Of a stretch of DNA of 64,000 nt, positions 1 through 8,792 are shown one piece after another (within the stretch, counting starts at the first letter, position 1; each line of letters starts with the position of its first letter). Source of the stretch: Bryobacterales bacterium (GTDB taxonomy: Bacteria > Acidobacteriota > Terriglobia > Bryobacterales > Bryobacteraceae); the NCBI GenBank assembly GCA_016789905.1, contig JAEUQC010000213.1, positions 110,659 through 174,658 of the forward strand. The letters run 5' to 3'. A program made the translations under genes and the position numbers. A model generated the notes under the pieces. That model was not told the origin of the DNA and searched no databases. It saw only the letters and a list, made by a program, of their open reading frames with translations.

Positions 1-708
1 AGTGCCCGTATCGGCCAGTTCAAACTTGCCCGGCTTGGCCATGTTCGCACCGGTAAACGCGCCTTTTTCGTAACCAAAAAGCTCGCTCTCCATCAGGTTT
101 TCCGGTATCGCCGTGCAGTTGATCTTCACGAACGGCTTGTCCTTGCGCGGCGAGTGGTAATGGATCGCCCGCGCGATCATGTCCTTGCCCACACCGCTCT
201 CACCGGCCAATAGCACCGTCGCCCGTGTCGGCGCGGCTCGCAGAACCATGGCGAAAACGTCCTGCATTGGTCCGCTTCGGCCTACAATGCTGTCCAACTG
301 GTAGCGCCCGCCAAGCTCTTCCTTTAGCCGTTTATTCTCCTCGCGCAGCGCCTGCATCTCCAGCGCCTTGGCCACCACCGCCGTCAAATGATCCAGGGAG
401 AACGGCTTCACCAGAAAATCGGCCGCACCCTTCTTCATCGCTTCAACGGCTGTTTCCACACTCCCAAACGCGGTCATCATCACCACCGGCAGCCCAGGGC
501 GCGCCGCGTGCGTTTTCTCCAGAAAATCGAGCCCGCTCATCCCCGGAAGCCGCAGGTCGGTCAGCACCAGATCGGCCCGCTCCGCGGCCGCCAGCCCTTC
601 TTCCGCCGTCGCCGCCTGCTCCACCTCGTACCCGGAACTCTGCAACTGCAGTTGGACCACGCGGCGCAGTTTTTCCTCGTCCTCGATCACCAGGATTCGT
701 CGGCTCAT
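1..708 (-). CDS. Sigma-54-dependent response regulator, NtrC family (C-terminus beyond window)
   Basis: This is an enhancer-binding transcription activator that would switch on sigma-54 promoters when phosphorylated by a partner kinase. The 236 visible residues hold a receiver domain (about 1-115) with acidic residues at 10-11, phospho-acceptor Asp51, Thr79 and Lys101. A short linker helix follows, then the start of the AAA+ domain with Walker A GESGVGKD (169-176) and the sigma-54-contacting GAFTGA loop (216-221). The rest of the ATPase and the DNA-binding domain lie beyond position 1. It starts 27 bases after the stop of the histidine kinase, so the two form a kinase-regulator operon. The family assignment is firm, but the signal and targets are not visible. 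Confidence 0.93.
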   Translation of the reverse strand, partial: MSRRILVIEDEEKLRRVVQLQLQSSGYEVEQAATAEEGLAAAERADLVLTDLRLPGMSGLDFLEKTHAARPGLPVVMMTAFGSVETAVEAMKKGAADFLVKPFSLDHLTAVVAKALEMQALREENKRLKEELGGRYQLDSIVGRSGPMQDVFAMVLRAAPTRATVLLAGESGVGKDMIARAIHYHSPRKDKPFVKINCTAIPENLMESELFGYEKGAFTGANMAKPGKFELADTGT

Positions 709-735
709 CCATCCATAATCCCACTACCCATCCCA

Positions 736-1938
736 CTACACGGGCAGCAACACCCGAAACACGGCGCCCTGCCCCGGTTCGCTCTCAACGGTAATGCGCC
801 CGCCGTGCTCATCCATGATTTTCGAAACGATCGCCAGCCCCAATCCCACGCCGCTTGGCTTGGTGGTGAAGAACGGATTGAAGATACTCTCACGGTGCTC
901 CGGCGTAATGCCGCTGCCCCGGTCGATCACGGCCACTTCCACAAACCCATCCACAGTGCGAGTCTTCACCGTTACGCTCCCTCCCGCCGGGCTCGCTTCC
1001 GCGGCGTTCCGCAGCAGGTTATAAAACACACGTTCCATCCACTCCCCATCAATCGAAAGTGGCCGCACCGCCGGATCGTAATTTTTGTAGACGCTCACTT
1101 CCGGCCGGTCGGCGCTCCGCTCATACTGCAGCACAGCACGGTCCAGCACCTCGTGAATGTCGATAACGGCGGGCTTCAGTGGCAGGGGCCGGGCGAACTC
1201 CAGGAAGCGCGTGACCAGCGAATTGGCCCGGTCCACCTCGCTCGTGATGTACCCCGTCATTTCTTGTCCAATGCCGGCATCGTCCTTTGTAAATTTCTTC
1301 AACATCTCCGCCGATGCACGAATGGTGCCTAGTGGATTCCGTAGCTCGTGCGCCAGGCCGGCGGTCAATTGGCCCAACGCCGCCAACCGCTCGCTCCGCC
1401 GCACCGCCGCCTCCGCCTTCACCAGTTCCTCATTCGCCCGCGCCAGTTCCTTAGCCGTCTCTTGGCTCTTGCGGGCCTCCAGGCGGTTGGCGTTCGCCAG
1501 TTGGAACGTGAACAGTCCCACCATCGGCAGAAACACTGCGCGCAGGAAGAGTTCCTTCCAGTCGAAGAGGTAACGGCTCAAGTCCTCCAGGTCCAGGAAC
1601 AGCAGAAAACTCAGGAACGCCGCCACCGCAAGCGTCGTCACCACCAGCGTCGCCCTCCCGCTCATTGTTGTCGCCGCGCCCACCACCGGCAGCAGCAGGA
1701 TCAGGTAGAACGAAGAGTTCAGCGCATCCGTATATCCGATCAACAGGTAGCACAGCAGCAGTTTCACCCCTACCGCCGCTACCATTCCGCGTGGCGTTTG
1801 CAACACCTGCATCCGGTGCTCCAGAAACTGGAAAATGCCTAGGCAGGTAAGCATCGTCAGGCTCGGCGTATCCTGCACCGGACTGGCCACCGCCATCGCC
1901 GCGAACAGCATCAGCCACACGATTCCCATGCCGCCCAT
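736..1938 (-). CDS. Membrane-bound sensor histidine kinase (NtrB-like)
   Basis: This 400-residue kinase is the likely partner of the downstream NtrC-type regulator. About five hydrophobic segments occupy residues 5-150, with no large periplasmic domain, so the stimulus may be sensed in or at the membrane. A coiled-coil linker (155-180) leads to the HisKA domain, whose H-box AHELRNP carries the phospho-acceptor His198. The HATPase_c domain shows the N-box NLLRNAAEA (307-315), G1 DRGSGI (339-344), F-box FNPFFTTK (353-360) and G2 GVGLGLAI (363-370). All catalytic boxes are intact. The gene is divergent from the S1 gene, with less than 50 bases between the starts. Confidence 0.92.
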   Translation of the reverse strand: MGGMGIVWLMLFAAMAVASPVQDTPSLTMLTCLGIFQFLEHRMQVLQTPRGMVAAVGVKLLLCYLLIGYTDALNSSFYLILLLPVVGAATTMSGRATLVVTTLAVAAFLSFLLFLDLEDLSRYLFDWKELFLRAVFLPMVGLFTFQLANANRLEARKSQETAKELARANEELVKAEAAVRRSERLAALGQLTAGLAHELRNPLGTIRASAEMLKKFTKDDAGIGQEMTGYITSEVDRANSLVTRFLEFARPLPLKPAVIDIHEVLDRAVLQYERSADRPEVSVYKNYDPAVRPLSIDGEWMERVFYNLLRNAAEASPAGGSVTVKTRTVDGFVEVAVIDRGSGITPEHRESIFNPFFTTKPSGVGLGLAIVSKIMDEHGGRITVESEPGQGAVFRVLLPV

Positions 1939-1985
1939 GGTATCGGGCTTTGTGCCACAATGGGTGGAGTCTCGCGTATTGCCCC

Positions 1986-3707
1986 ATGAATCCAGTAAAT
2001 CCAGTCGACGACCCCATCGAGGAGTCGGCCTCTCAGTCCACCGAATCCTCCTTTGGCGATATCCTTCGCCAGTTTGAACAGGAACAGTCTGTTGCGCCGG
2101 CCGCCAAAGCGGCGGATGCGCCAGGCCCTATCAAGGGCAAGGTGCTTGCGATCACAGAGGACTCCGTTTTTGTCGATATAAAAGGCAAAGCCGATGGTGT
2201 GCTGCTGAAGTCCGCGCTCCCTCCCGAAATGTCCGAAATCGCTGTGGGCGATCTGGTGGAAGTCACCATCACCGGCCGCAATGAGGAAGGACAGGCGATC
2301 CTGTCGCCGCTCAAGGTGGAGAAGCCCAAGGATTGGAGCGCCCTGCTCTCGGCCTTTGAGGAAAAGCGGAACGTCGCCGGCAAGGTCACGGAAACGGTGA
2401 AGGGCGGCGTACGCGTCGATATTGGCGGCCGCGCTTTCATGCCCGCTTCCCGCTCGGGCACGCGCGATGCTTTTGAATTGCAGAAGCTGGTCGGTTCCGA
2501 TGTCGAAGTTCGCATCCTGTCGATTGATGTCGAAAAGGAAGACATTGTCGTAGACCGCCGCGTGGTGCTGGAAGAGGAAGCCGCCAAGCTGAAGGACGAA
2601 CGGTTCCAGGCATTGAAGGAAGGCGATGTGGTGAAGGGGCGCGTTCGCAGCGTCACGGACTTCGGCGCGTTCCTTGATCTTGGGGGCGTTGACGGGCTGC
2701 TCCACGTCGCCGACATGAGCTGGCACCGCGTTGGCAAGCCGGCTGACGTTGTGAACATTGGCGACGAACTGGAAGTTAAGATTCTCAAACTGAATCCCAA
2801 CACGCGGAAGGTCTCGCTCGGCCTGAAGCAAATGACTCCCGACCCGTGGACCGTCGCCGCACAGCAGTTCCAACCCGGACAGAAGGTGACTGGTTCGGTG
2901 GCCCGCCTCACCGATTTCGGCGCGTTTGTTGAACTATCCCCCGGTGTGGACGGATTGGTGCACCTGTCGCAAATGTCATGGTCGAAAAAGGTTCGCAAGC
3001 CATCCGATCTATTGAAGGTTGGCGACCAGGTGGAAGTGGTGGTTCTCGGCGTAAAGCCTGGCGACAAGCGCATTGAGCTGAGCCTGAAAAACGCGCTCGG
3101 CGACCCCTTCGCCGAAGCGCTGGAAAAATACAAGCCCGGCACCATTGTTGAAGCGCCCGTCACCTCCATTCAAGCCTTTGGCGCCTTCGTCGATTTGGGT
3201 GATGGCATCGACGGTATGATCCACATCGGCGACATGGCCAACGATAAGCGGATCGATCATCCCCGCGATGTCGTGAAAGAAGGCGAAGTGGTTCGCGCCA
3301 TCGTGCTCGACATCGATAAAGACCGCCGCCGGATTCGCATGGGCCTGAAGCAGTTGCAGCCGACGAAGGTGGACAACTTTATCGCCGAGCATCAGGTGGG
3401 GGAAACCATCAGCGGCCTCATCACCGATGTTCGCGGTAACAACCTGCGCCTGGAAGTGGCCGAAGGTGTTCTGGCCGAATGCAAGATTGAAGAGGCGAAG
3501 AAGGAAGAGGCCAAGCCGGCCGAATCCGCCGCCGCTTCGGCCGACGTGGGCTCGCTCGCCGCGCTGCTCAAGGGTCGATGGAAGGAAGGCAAGGGCGGTG
3601 ATCCCGCGCCCAAGGCCAGTACACTCAAGCCCGGAATGGTGCGGACGGTGAAAATCGTCTCGCTCGACGCGGAACACAAGAAAATCGTGGTTGAACTGGT
3701 TCCATAG
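1986..3707 (+). CDS. rpsA: 30S ribosomal protein S1
   Basis: S1 is the ribosomal RNA-binding protein that captures mRNA leaders. The 573-residue product has consecutive S1/OB repeats at about 49-118, 134-200, 218-288, 304-374 and 391-461, plus a degenerate sixth near 475-525. Repeats 3-5 carry the typical DFGAF or AFGAF strand and a following GVDGL/GIDGM turn. The length is close to that of known S1 proteins. I chose ATG 1986, where MNPVNP begins. An upstream in-frame TTG at 1950 would add twelve unusual residues. A GGTGGAG lies about 17 bases before 1986, which is rather far for a ribosome binding site. A strong terminator follows at 3731. Confidence 0.93.
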   Translation: MNPVNPVDDPIEESASQSTESSFGDILRQFEQEQSVAPAAKAADAPGPIKGKVLAITEDSVFVDIKGKADGVLLKSALPPEMSEIAVGDLVEVTITGRNEEGQAILSPLKVEKPKDWSALLSAFEEKRNVAGKVTETVKGGVRVDIGGRAFMPASRSGTRDAFELQKLVGSDVEVRILSIDVEKEDIVVDRRVVLEEEAAKLKDERFQALKEGDVVKGRVRSVTDFGAFLDLGGVDGLLHVADMSWHRVGKPADVVNIGDELEVKILKLNPNTRKVSLGLKQMTPDPWTVAAQQFQPGQKVTGSVARLTDFGAFVELSPGVDGLVHLSQMSWSKKVRKPSDLLKVGDQVEVVVLGVKPGDKRIELSLKNALGDPFAEALEKYKPGTIVEAPVTSIQAFGAFVDLGDGIDGMIHIGDMANDKRIDHPRDVVKEGEVVRAIVLDIDKDRRRIRMGLKQLQPTKVDNFIAEHQVGETISGLITDVRGNNLRLEVAEGVLAECKIEEAKKEEAKPAESAAASADVGSLAALLKGRWKEGKGGDPAPKASTLKPGMVRTVKIVSLDAEHKKIVVELVP

Positions 3708-3730
3708 GCTCGGTGAAACATCGCAGTCAA

Positions 3731-3764
3731 ACGGGCGGCCTCAAACAGGGCCGCCCGTCTTGTC
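3731..3764 (+). terminator. Intrinsic terminator between convergent rpsA and debranching enzyme genes
   Basis: A perfect 10-bp stem (3731-3740 with 3749-3758, arm ACGGGCGGCC) encloses an 8-base loop and is followed by CTTGTCTT. It starts 24 bases after the rpsA stop and ends a few bases before the stop of the opposing gene. It could therefore serve both strands, although the T-rich tail favours the plus strand. Confidence 0.75.
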
Positions 3765-3771
3765 TTGATCG

Positions 3772-5805
3772 CTAACTTCCCGTGGCGTGGAAGGCGCGCG
3801 CGGCCAGGGAGCCCGTATCGGCTTGCACCTTACGTTTCTTCGGCGCCGGTGGCGTGCAGATCAGCTTTTTTCCAACACTCTCCGCCGCCGCTCGCAGCAG
3901 TTCCGCAACGCTCCACGCCTGCGCGAAACAGCCGCGCGGTGTGTGTGGCGCGTCGCCATCAGCGATTTCGGACAACTGCCCCGCGCCGGCCTCCCGCAAA
4001 TGGCCTTGCATACCCCTGAATATTTCCGCCAAGCGGGGCGAGCCGGGGTGGACGCGCGCGTACGCTGTCAAAAAAGGTCCCATCAGCCACAACCACACCG
4101 GCCCCTGATGATAGGCCGAGTCCCGCTCCATCACGCCGCCCACGTATCGCCCTCGGTACGCCGGGTCCTCCGGCGACAGGCTACGCAGTCCCAGAGGCGT
4201 CAGCAGATGCCGCTCCACCGTATCCACAATGGCCGACGCCTGTTCGGAGTCGAGCATGGAATGGTGCAGGCTCACCGCCAGAATCTGGTTCGGACGTATG
4301 CAGTCGTCACCAACGTTATCCAAAAGATATCCGCGTTCCGCATCCCAGAACTGTTCCACGAAACTCGCCTTCGCGCGTCCGGCCAGTTCCGCCATCTGCG
4401 CCGCGCGCCCCGCGTCTCCAAACCGCTCCGCCAGCGATTCCAAAATGCGAATCGCGTTGTACCAAAGCGCCTGAATCTCCACCGGCTTCCCTTCCCGCGG
4501 AGTCACCACCCAGTCGCCGATCTTGGCGTCCATCCATGTCAACTGCACGCCCGGAACGCCGGCCCGCAGCAACCCATCGAAGTCCGCGCGGATACCGTAG
4601 CGAGTCCCTCGCAAGTGCCAATCCATCGCCTCCGCCAGGCGCGGGTAGAGCACGTCGCGCACAAAGGCGACGTCGTTCGTGTAGTGCAGATACGCCCGCG
4701 TCGCCTCGAAAAACCACAGTGTCGCGTCCACTGTGTTGTACTCCGGTTCCTCACCCGAATCGGAGAACCGGTTGGGGAGCATTCCCTGGTTGAGGGCGTT
4801 TGCAAACTGCCCCAGAATGCCGCAGGCCACATCAAAACGGCCCGTCACCAGCGTCAGGCCCGGCAGCGCGATCATCGTGTCCCGGCCCCAGTCGCCAAAC
4901 CACGGATAGCCCGCGATAATCGTATGCCCTTCCCCGCGCCGCACCAGAAACTGCGCGGACGCCTCAGTCAGGTCCTCCAGGAATGGATCGGCTATCGGGG
5001 ACTGCCGCCGCAAAGCCTGCCGGCGCACGCGTTCTTTCTCCCGCAGCGCGGTCGCCTGGTGGGCCGGAAGCGCTTCACGGGAAACGATCACTACCGCCTT
5101 CGGCGATTGAGAGAGATCGAAGTGCAGCACGAAGGGCTGGAACAAATCCTCCTGCGAATCCAGGCCCCTTGCTTTCTCCTCTTCGTATTCAAACCGGTGA
5201 TACCAATGCCCGGTGGGCTCGCAGGAACGATAATCAGCGCCGAAGAACACCCGCGGCAGCCCCTCATAGAGCTGAACCGAAACCAGCCCTTCTTCCTCCC
5301 ATTCGAAACCCCGGTCAATAGCCTCATTAGAATGCGTGGTGGCATGGTAGTCGCGGTAGGCAACCAGAGGCCGGACTTCCAAATGGCAGTTTTCGCACAA
5401 ACCCGTCACTTCGTACTCCACTACCGTCGCGTCCTTCCCATGCACCATAAACACGCGCTTTTCCACTCGCGCATTCCCGATCTCGTAGACCCAGGTGGGA
5501 AACGGGTCCAACCGAAACTCGCGCAGGTATTCAAACCCCTGCGGGTGAACCGCGCCAACATAACGGTTGGCTGAAAGCTCCACGCGATACCCGTCCACGA
5601 CAAGCGTGTCTTCAAACTTCGCCACCAGCAGCATCCGCCCCGCCGGTGGCTGCAGCGCGGAAGTCAGTAATCCGTGATATCTGCGAGTGTGTATTCCACT
5701 GACTGTACCGCTGGCGAAGCCGCCAAGACCATTCGTTTCCAGCCACTCCAACCGGCTGCTCTGTTCCAGGTCCTGGCAGGTCATTTCATCGAACTCAAGT
5801 TTCAT
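3772..5805 (-). CDS. Glycogen debranching enzyme / amylo-alpha-1,6-glucosidase family (GH133-like)
   Basis: This enzyme would remove alpha-1,6 branches from glycogen or related glucans in the cytoplasm. The 677-residue protein has the N-terminal GDE domain, with the family signature WLETNGLGGFA (21-31) and HTRRYHGLL (39-47). It also has the C-terminal (alpha/alpha)6-barrel glucosidase, with GYPWFGDWGRDT (299-310) around the catalytic acidic residues and EIQALWYNA further on. The length and domain order fit the short bacterial/archaeal type rather than the long eukaryotic enzyme. Its start has GGATGAG just upstream. The gene stands alone. MalQ at 21849 is a plausible partner in maltodextrin turnover. 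Confidence 0.9.
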   Translation of the reverse strand: MKLEFDEMTCQDLEQSSRLEWLETNGLGGFASGTVSGIHTRRYHGLLTSALQPPAGRMLLVAKFEDTLVVDGYRVELSANRYVGAVHPQGFEYLREFRLDPFPTWVYEIGNARVEKRVFMVHGKDATVVEYEVTGLCENCHLEVRPLVAYRDYHATTHSNEAIDRGFEWEEEGLVSVQLYEGLPRVFFGADYRSCEPTGHWYHRFEYEEEKARGLDSQEDLFQPFVLHFDLSQSPKAVVIVSREALPAHQATALREKERVRRQALRRQSPIADPFLEDLTEASAQFLVRRGEGHTIIAGYPWFGDWGRDTMIALPGLTLVTGRFDVACGILGQFANALNQGMLPNRFSDSGEEPEYNTVDATLWFFEATRAYLHYTNDVAFVRDVLYPRLAEAMDWHLRGTRYGIRADFDGLLRAGVPGVQLTWMDAKIGDWVVTPREGKPVEIQALWYNAIRILESLAERFGDAGRAAQMAELAGRAKASFVEQFWDAERGYLLDNVGDDCIRPNQILAVSLHHSMLDSEQASAIVDTVERHLLTPLGLRSLSPEDPAYRGRYVGGVMERDSAYHQGPVWLWLMGPFLTAYARVHPGSPRLAEIFRGMQGHLREAGAGQLSEIADGDAPHTPRGCFAQAWSVAELLRAAAESVGKKLICTPPAPKKRKVQADTGSLAARAFHATGS

Positions 5806-6020
5806 CTCTCATCCCTCGGCCTTCTTGCTGCATTCCAATGGCCAACAAGGCCTTCCCCTCTCATGGCGGGGGAAACAGATGCGGAAGCAGTCGGCATTGC
5901 CTGCTACGAGGCTACAGTCCGGGGCGGCTGGCCTAAATAGAGCACCCTGCGCGCGCCGGATTCAGGCGCTGCGCCTGGGGTCGCGACGGAAACACATCCG
6001 CCGCGAATTAAAGAATACTC

Positions 6021-6887
6021 TCATTTTCGGCCGGAGGAAAGGGGCAAATGACGCCTGAGCGCGGCAGCAAGCCATTGGATCAATTCCCGGGACCGCGCCA
6101 GGCGCGTTTGCGTAAAAAAGCCATGGTGCATGTCGGGGTAGTGTACTTCTTCCACGGCCACGCCGCATGCACGCAAACTCGCACCGAACGCCATCGCCTC
6201 ATCGCGAAGAGCATCCACACCCGCCGTAACCAGCAGGGTGGACGGAAACGCGCCGCTCCCCGCGTTTACAGCTTCGCCCCCATAGAGTTCCCAGCCGCGC
6301 GCCATGTCCTCTCCGCTCGGCCAGGGGCCTTGCCAATACTCGCGGTAGGACGCTGTATCGGTGGCCGGATCCAGCATTGGGTAGATCAACACCTGCAGAA
6401 CCGGGTGCAGCGCCAGCGCGCCCAACGCGGCCAGGTAGCCGCCGGCGCTGTCGCCTCCAACTATCATTTCATCGGTTTGGCCGCGCAGCCATCGCCCGGC
6501 GGCAATTGTGTCCTCCACCGCCGCCGGATGGCGATGCTCCGGCGCCAGCCGGTAATTCACTGCGCAAATGCGGACCTTGGAAACATCGGCCAGCAGGCGT
6601 AGCGGCCAGTCATGAGAGTCCAGATTGCCGCTGAAAAATCGCCCGCCATGCAAGTAGAGCAGGGTCCGCGCGTGTTCATCTCCATAGAGCCGGACGGGGA
6701 CACCATTCGCAACGGCATCCCGGACCGGCACGTTCGCCGGCGGCGCCAGTTGCCATTTCCGGCCGGCGGTCATTGCCACTCGCGTCTCTTCCACGGTCAT
6801 CTGGCTCCGCGGCTTGGCGCCGCCGCGGCGTTGCTCCTCCAGCATCGCCACAACTTCCGGATGCAGTTCCGTTACCCAGCCAGACAA
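6021..6887 (-). CDS. Alpha/beta hydrolase, HSL-type esterase/lipase family
   Basis: This 288-residue cytoplasmic esterase-type hydrolase has the oxyanion-hole motif YLHGGRF, the nucleophile elbow GGDSAGG, a later Asp in TAGVDALRDE and the catalytic His in MHHGF, as in the hormone-sensitive lipase family. The substrate is unknown. I placed the start at TTG 6887, because AGGTGA lies just upstream and the predicted N-terminus (LSGWVTELHPEV) looks like the family. This start lies inside the last codons of the DJ-1/PfpI gene, giving a 16-base overlap and likely translational coupling. An open frame extends to 6977, but the added 30 residues look like out-of-frame sequence of the upstream gene. Confidence 0.82.
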   Translation of the reverse strand: MSGWVTELHPEVVAMLEEQRRGGAKPRSQMTVEETRVAMTAGRKWQLAPPANVPVRDAVANGVPVRLYGDEHARTLLYLHGGRFFSGNLDSHDWPLRLLADVSKVRICAVNYRLAPEHRHPAAVEDTIAAGRWLRGQTDEMIVGGDSAGGYLAALGALALHPVLQVLIYPMLDPATDTASYREYWQGPWPSGEDMARGWELYGGEAVNAGSGAFPSTLLVTAGVDALRDEAMAFGASLRACGVAVEEVHYPDMHHGFFTQTRLARSRELIQWLAAALRRHLPLSSGRK

Positions 6888-7420
6888 GCCATCACCTCGC
6901 GGTAGAACTCGGGATGGGACTCCCACGTCTGCGCGGTGACCATGCGGCCATCGCGGACCGCCTGCTCCTTCTGCCACTCCCCGCCCGCCTGCACGACCTC
7001 GCTGCGGACGTGTTCATAACAAGTCACTTTGCGTCCATGCACAACCCCGGCCGCATTGAACACCTGAATGCCATGACAGATGGCGAACAGCCATTTGCCT
7101 TGTGCATCAAAGGCGCGAATCGCGGCCAGCAGGTGATCGTTGTGCCGCAGATACTCCGGCGCGCGGCCGCCAAGGATGAGCACCGCGTCGAACCCGTCCG
7201 CGCTCACCTCGGCGAGCGCCACATCGGCATTCACCCCGTAACCGGGCCGCTCCACATAGGTGTCCCACCCAGGCTCAAAATCGTGCATCACCATGTGCAG
7301 ACGCCGCCGCGCCGGCGCGGCCACCACGGCTTCGTGCCCCGCCTCCCGCAGACGGTGAATGGCATACCAGGCTTCGTAGCCCTCTCCCGCGTCCCCGGTC
7401 ACAATCAGCACGCGTTTCAC
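6872..7420 (-). CDS. DJ-1/PfpI family protein (class I glutamine amidotransferase-like)
   Basis: This 182-residue protein has the DJ-1/PfpI fold. An N-terminal KRVLIVTGD strand is followed by the glutamine-amidotransferase-like centre LILGGRAPEYLR and the nucleophile elbow AICHG, which contains the reactive cysteine. Members act as deglycases, chaperones or proteases, and the exact activity cannot be read from the sequence. Its ATG overlaps the stop of the FG-GAP gene by four bases. It in turn overlaps the hydrolase gene, making a tight three-gene unit that may handle a shared substrate. Confidence 0.87.
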   Translation of the reverse strand: MKRVLIVTGDAGEGYEAWYAIHRLREAGHEAVVAAPARRRLHMVMHDFEPGWDTYVERPGYGVNADVALAEVSADGFDAVLILGGRAPEYLRHNDHLLAAIRAFDAQGKWLFAICHGIQVFNAAGVVHGRKVTCYEHVRSEVVQAGGEWQKEQAVRDGRMVTAQTWESHPEFYREVMACLAG

Positions 7421-8571
7421 TTCGCTGCCTTCTTCCCGCTCAGGTTCTCAAACAGAAACGCGCCGGACTTGCCGCCAACCGCGAAATCCAGATCCCCGTC
7501 GCCATCAATATCGGCTGTGGCTATCTGCATGCCCGCGCCCGCGGAAGAGCCGTAATCGATGATGTGGCGGATCCACTCCACGCCCTTTTCTCCCTTGCGC
7601 CACTCGTACCAATAGATGCCAAGCGGTTCATTGGCGCCGGGCTCATGTTCATGCGCCCAGAAGCGCTTGCCCGTCATAAAATCCTTCTGTCCGTCGCCGT
7701 TGATATCGACAAACGCCGTGGCGTGCGCCTGGCTCCAGGCATCGTCGATCTTGATTTCGGTGAACTTGCCTTCCGCGCCCTGGCGCAGCCAGAAGATCCC
7801 ATAGTCATGCGCGTGCGGATAGAACACATCATTCAATCCGTCGCCATCAATATCCACCACGTCCAGAAAGCCCGTGTGCTTTTTAGCGGCCCAGTCGGAG
7901 TGCAGCTTCCACGGCTCCTCGCCGGCCGTGGCGGGCGCTTCCAGCCAGCCTTTCGGGTGCAGCACGTCCACGCGCCCGTCTTTGTTCACATCGCCCGCTC
8001 CAATGCCGTGGCCAAAGTTATCGGGGTGGACAATGTGGCGGACGAACGCGCCGTTCTTGAGTTCATACCATGCCGTCGGCCCTTTCCCCCCAAACTGCGG
8101 CAGCAGTTCCTGCTTCTTTCCGTCGTTGTTCAGGTCCACCAGGAACATGAACTCCACGTTCCACTGCGTTTCAATCAGGTGTTCCTTCCACGCCCCGGCT
8201 GCCTTGCCGGGGTTCTCGTACCAGGAAATTTTCTTGCCGAACCAGGTGCAACTCACAACGTCCATCTTGCCGTCGCCATTCACGTCGAGCGGAATGTCGC
8301 TGAATGAGTCAATGTAGTTGTTGGCAAAACCGATGTCGCGAAAATGGTGCTTCCGCCATTCGCCGCCCTTCACTTTGGGGTGCTCATACCAGTTCTCGCC
8401 GTTGACGATATCGAGTTTCCCGTCGCCGTTGAGGTCGGCGAAGGCGGTGGACTCATTGGCGCCGAAATCGAGCTGGGTCTTCTTAAAGGGCACGTCGGCG
8501 GGGCGGGGCGCGGCGATGGCCGCAGCCGCGAATGCCGCCAGGAACAGGAATTGGAAACGCATCGCTGCCAT
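7417..8571 (-). CDS. Secreted FG-GAP/VCBS repeat protein
   Basis: This 384-residue exported protein starts with a hydrophobic signal peptide ending near AIAAP. Seven calcium-binding-like repeats of the form D-x-(N/D)-x-DG-x-x-D (for example DLNGDGKLD, DVNGDGKMD, DIDGDGDLD) run through the chain and suggest a beta-propeller. Such proteins are abundant in Acidobacteriota and Planctomycetes, and their function is mostly unknown (surface, binding or adhesion). It is the first gene of the unit with the DJ-1/PfpI and hydrolase genes. I see no clear ribosome binding site. A second ATG at 8562 is equally possible. Confidence 0.85.
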   Translation of the reverse strand: MAAMRFQFLFLAAFAAAAIAAPRPADVPFKKTQLDFGANESTAFADLNGDGKLDIVNGENWYEHPKVKGGEWRKHHFRDIGFANNYIDSFSDIPLDVNGDGKMDVVSCTWFGKKISWYENPGKAAGAWKEHLIETQWNVEFMFLVDLNNDGKKQELLPQFGGKGPTAWYELKNGAFVRHIVHPDNFGHGIGAGDVNKDGRVDVLHPKGWLEAPATAGEEPWKLHSDWAAKKHTGFLDVVDIDGDGLNDVFYPHAHDYGIFWLRQGAEGKFTEIKIDDAWSQAHATAFVDINGDGQKDFMTGKRFWAHEHEPGANEPLGIYWYEWRKGEKGVEWIRHIIDYGSSAGAGMQIATADIDGDGDLDFAVGGKSGAFLFENLSGKKAAK

Positions 8572-8591
8572 TGTATAACCGGACAGCGTGA

Positions 8592-8597
8592 TATATT
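8592..8597 (+). promoter_or_regulatory. Possible -10 element of the tRNA-Glu promoter
   Basis: TATATT ends 13 bases before the tRNA 5' end. A TTGTAT at 8571-8576 gives a short 15-base spacing, so the -35 assignment is weak. The site is suggested by position and base composition only. Confidence 0.35.
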
Positions 8598-8610
8598 GGG
8601 TTAAGTTCGT

Positions 8611-8685
8611 GGCGCCATCGTCTAAGGGTTAGGACGGAGCCCTCTCAAGGCTCTAATAGGGGTTCGAATCCCCTTGGCGCTACCA
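8611..8685 (+). tRNA. tRNA-Glu (anticodon CTC)
   Basis: The 75-base gene folds into a full cloverleaf. The acceptor is GGCGCCA (8611-8617) with TGGCGCT (8675-8681), where the first pair is G-U. The D arm is closed by GTC/GAC. The anticodon stem is GAGCC/GGCTC with loop CTCTCAA, and the anticodon CTC lies at 8644-8646. The T arm is AGGGG/CCCCT with loop TTCGAAT. CCA is encoded at 8683-8685. CTC reads GAG, so this is the glutamate isoacceptor for the codon favoured in GC-rich genes. Confidence 0.96.
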
Positions 8686-8716
8686 TAGGTTTTCCTGTAG
8701 TTCTCGCCTGGAACCG

Positions 8717-8744
8717 TTGCCGAACCAATAGTGGGATTCGGCAA
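8717..8744. terminator. Inverted repeat between tRNA-Glu and the converging glycosyltransferase gene
   Basis: A perfect 8-bp stem TTGCCGAA/TTCGGCAA has a 12-base loop and is followed by a second, weaker CGGCT/AGCCG hairpin. It lies between two converging transcription units. Neither side has a T tract, so termination is only a guess from position. Confidence 0.35.
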
Positions 8745-8792
8745 GGAGCGGCTTGCGGATTAGCCGAACGTTGAAACGCGCAAACTTCGCTT

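Noticed and set aside
1950..1985. TTG-initiated N-terminal extension of rpsA
   Set aside because: The twelve added residues are atypical for S1, while ATG 1986 gives a normal start.
3787..5574. Long open frame on the plus strand opposite the debranching enzyme gene
   Set aside because: It mirrors the high-GC antisense of a conserved gene; its product is Arg/His/Pro-rich without recognisable motifs.
5806..6020. A small gene or RNA in the 215-base gap between the debranching enzyme and the hydrolase
   Set aside because: The short open frames have no ribosome binding site or motif, and the CAGGC/GCCTG hairpin near 5970 is weak. I see nothing definite here.
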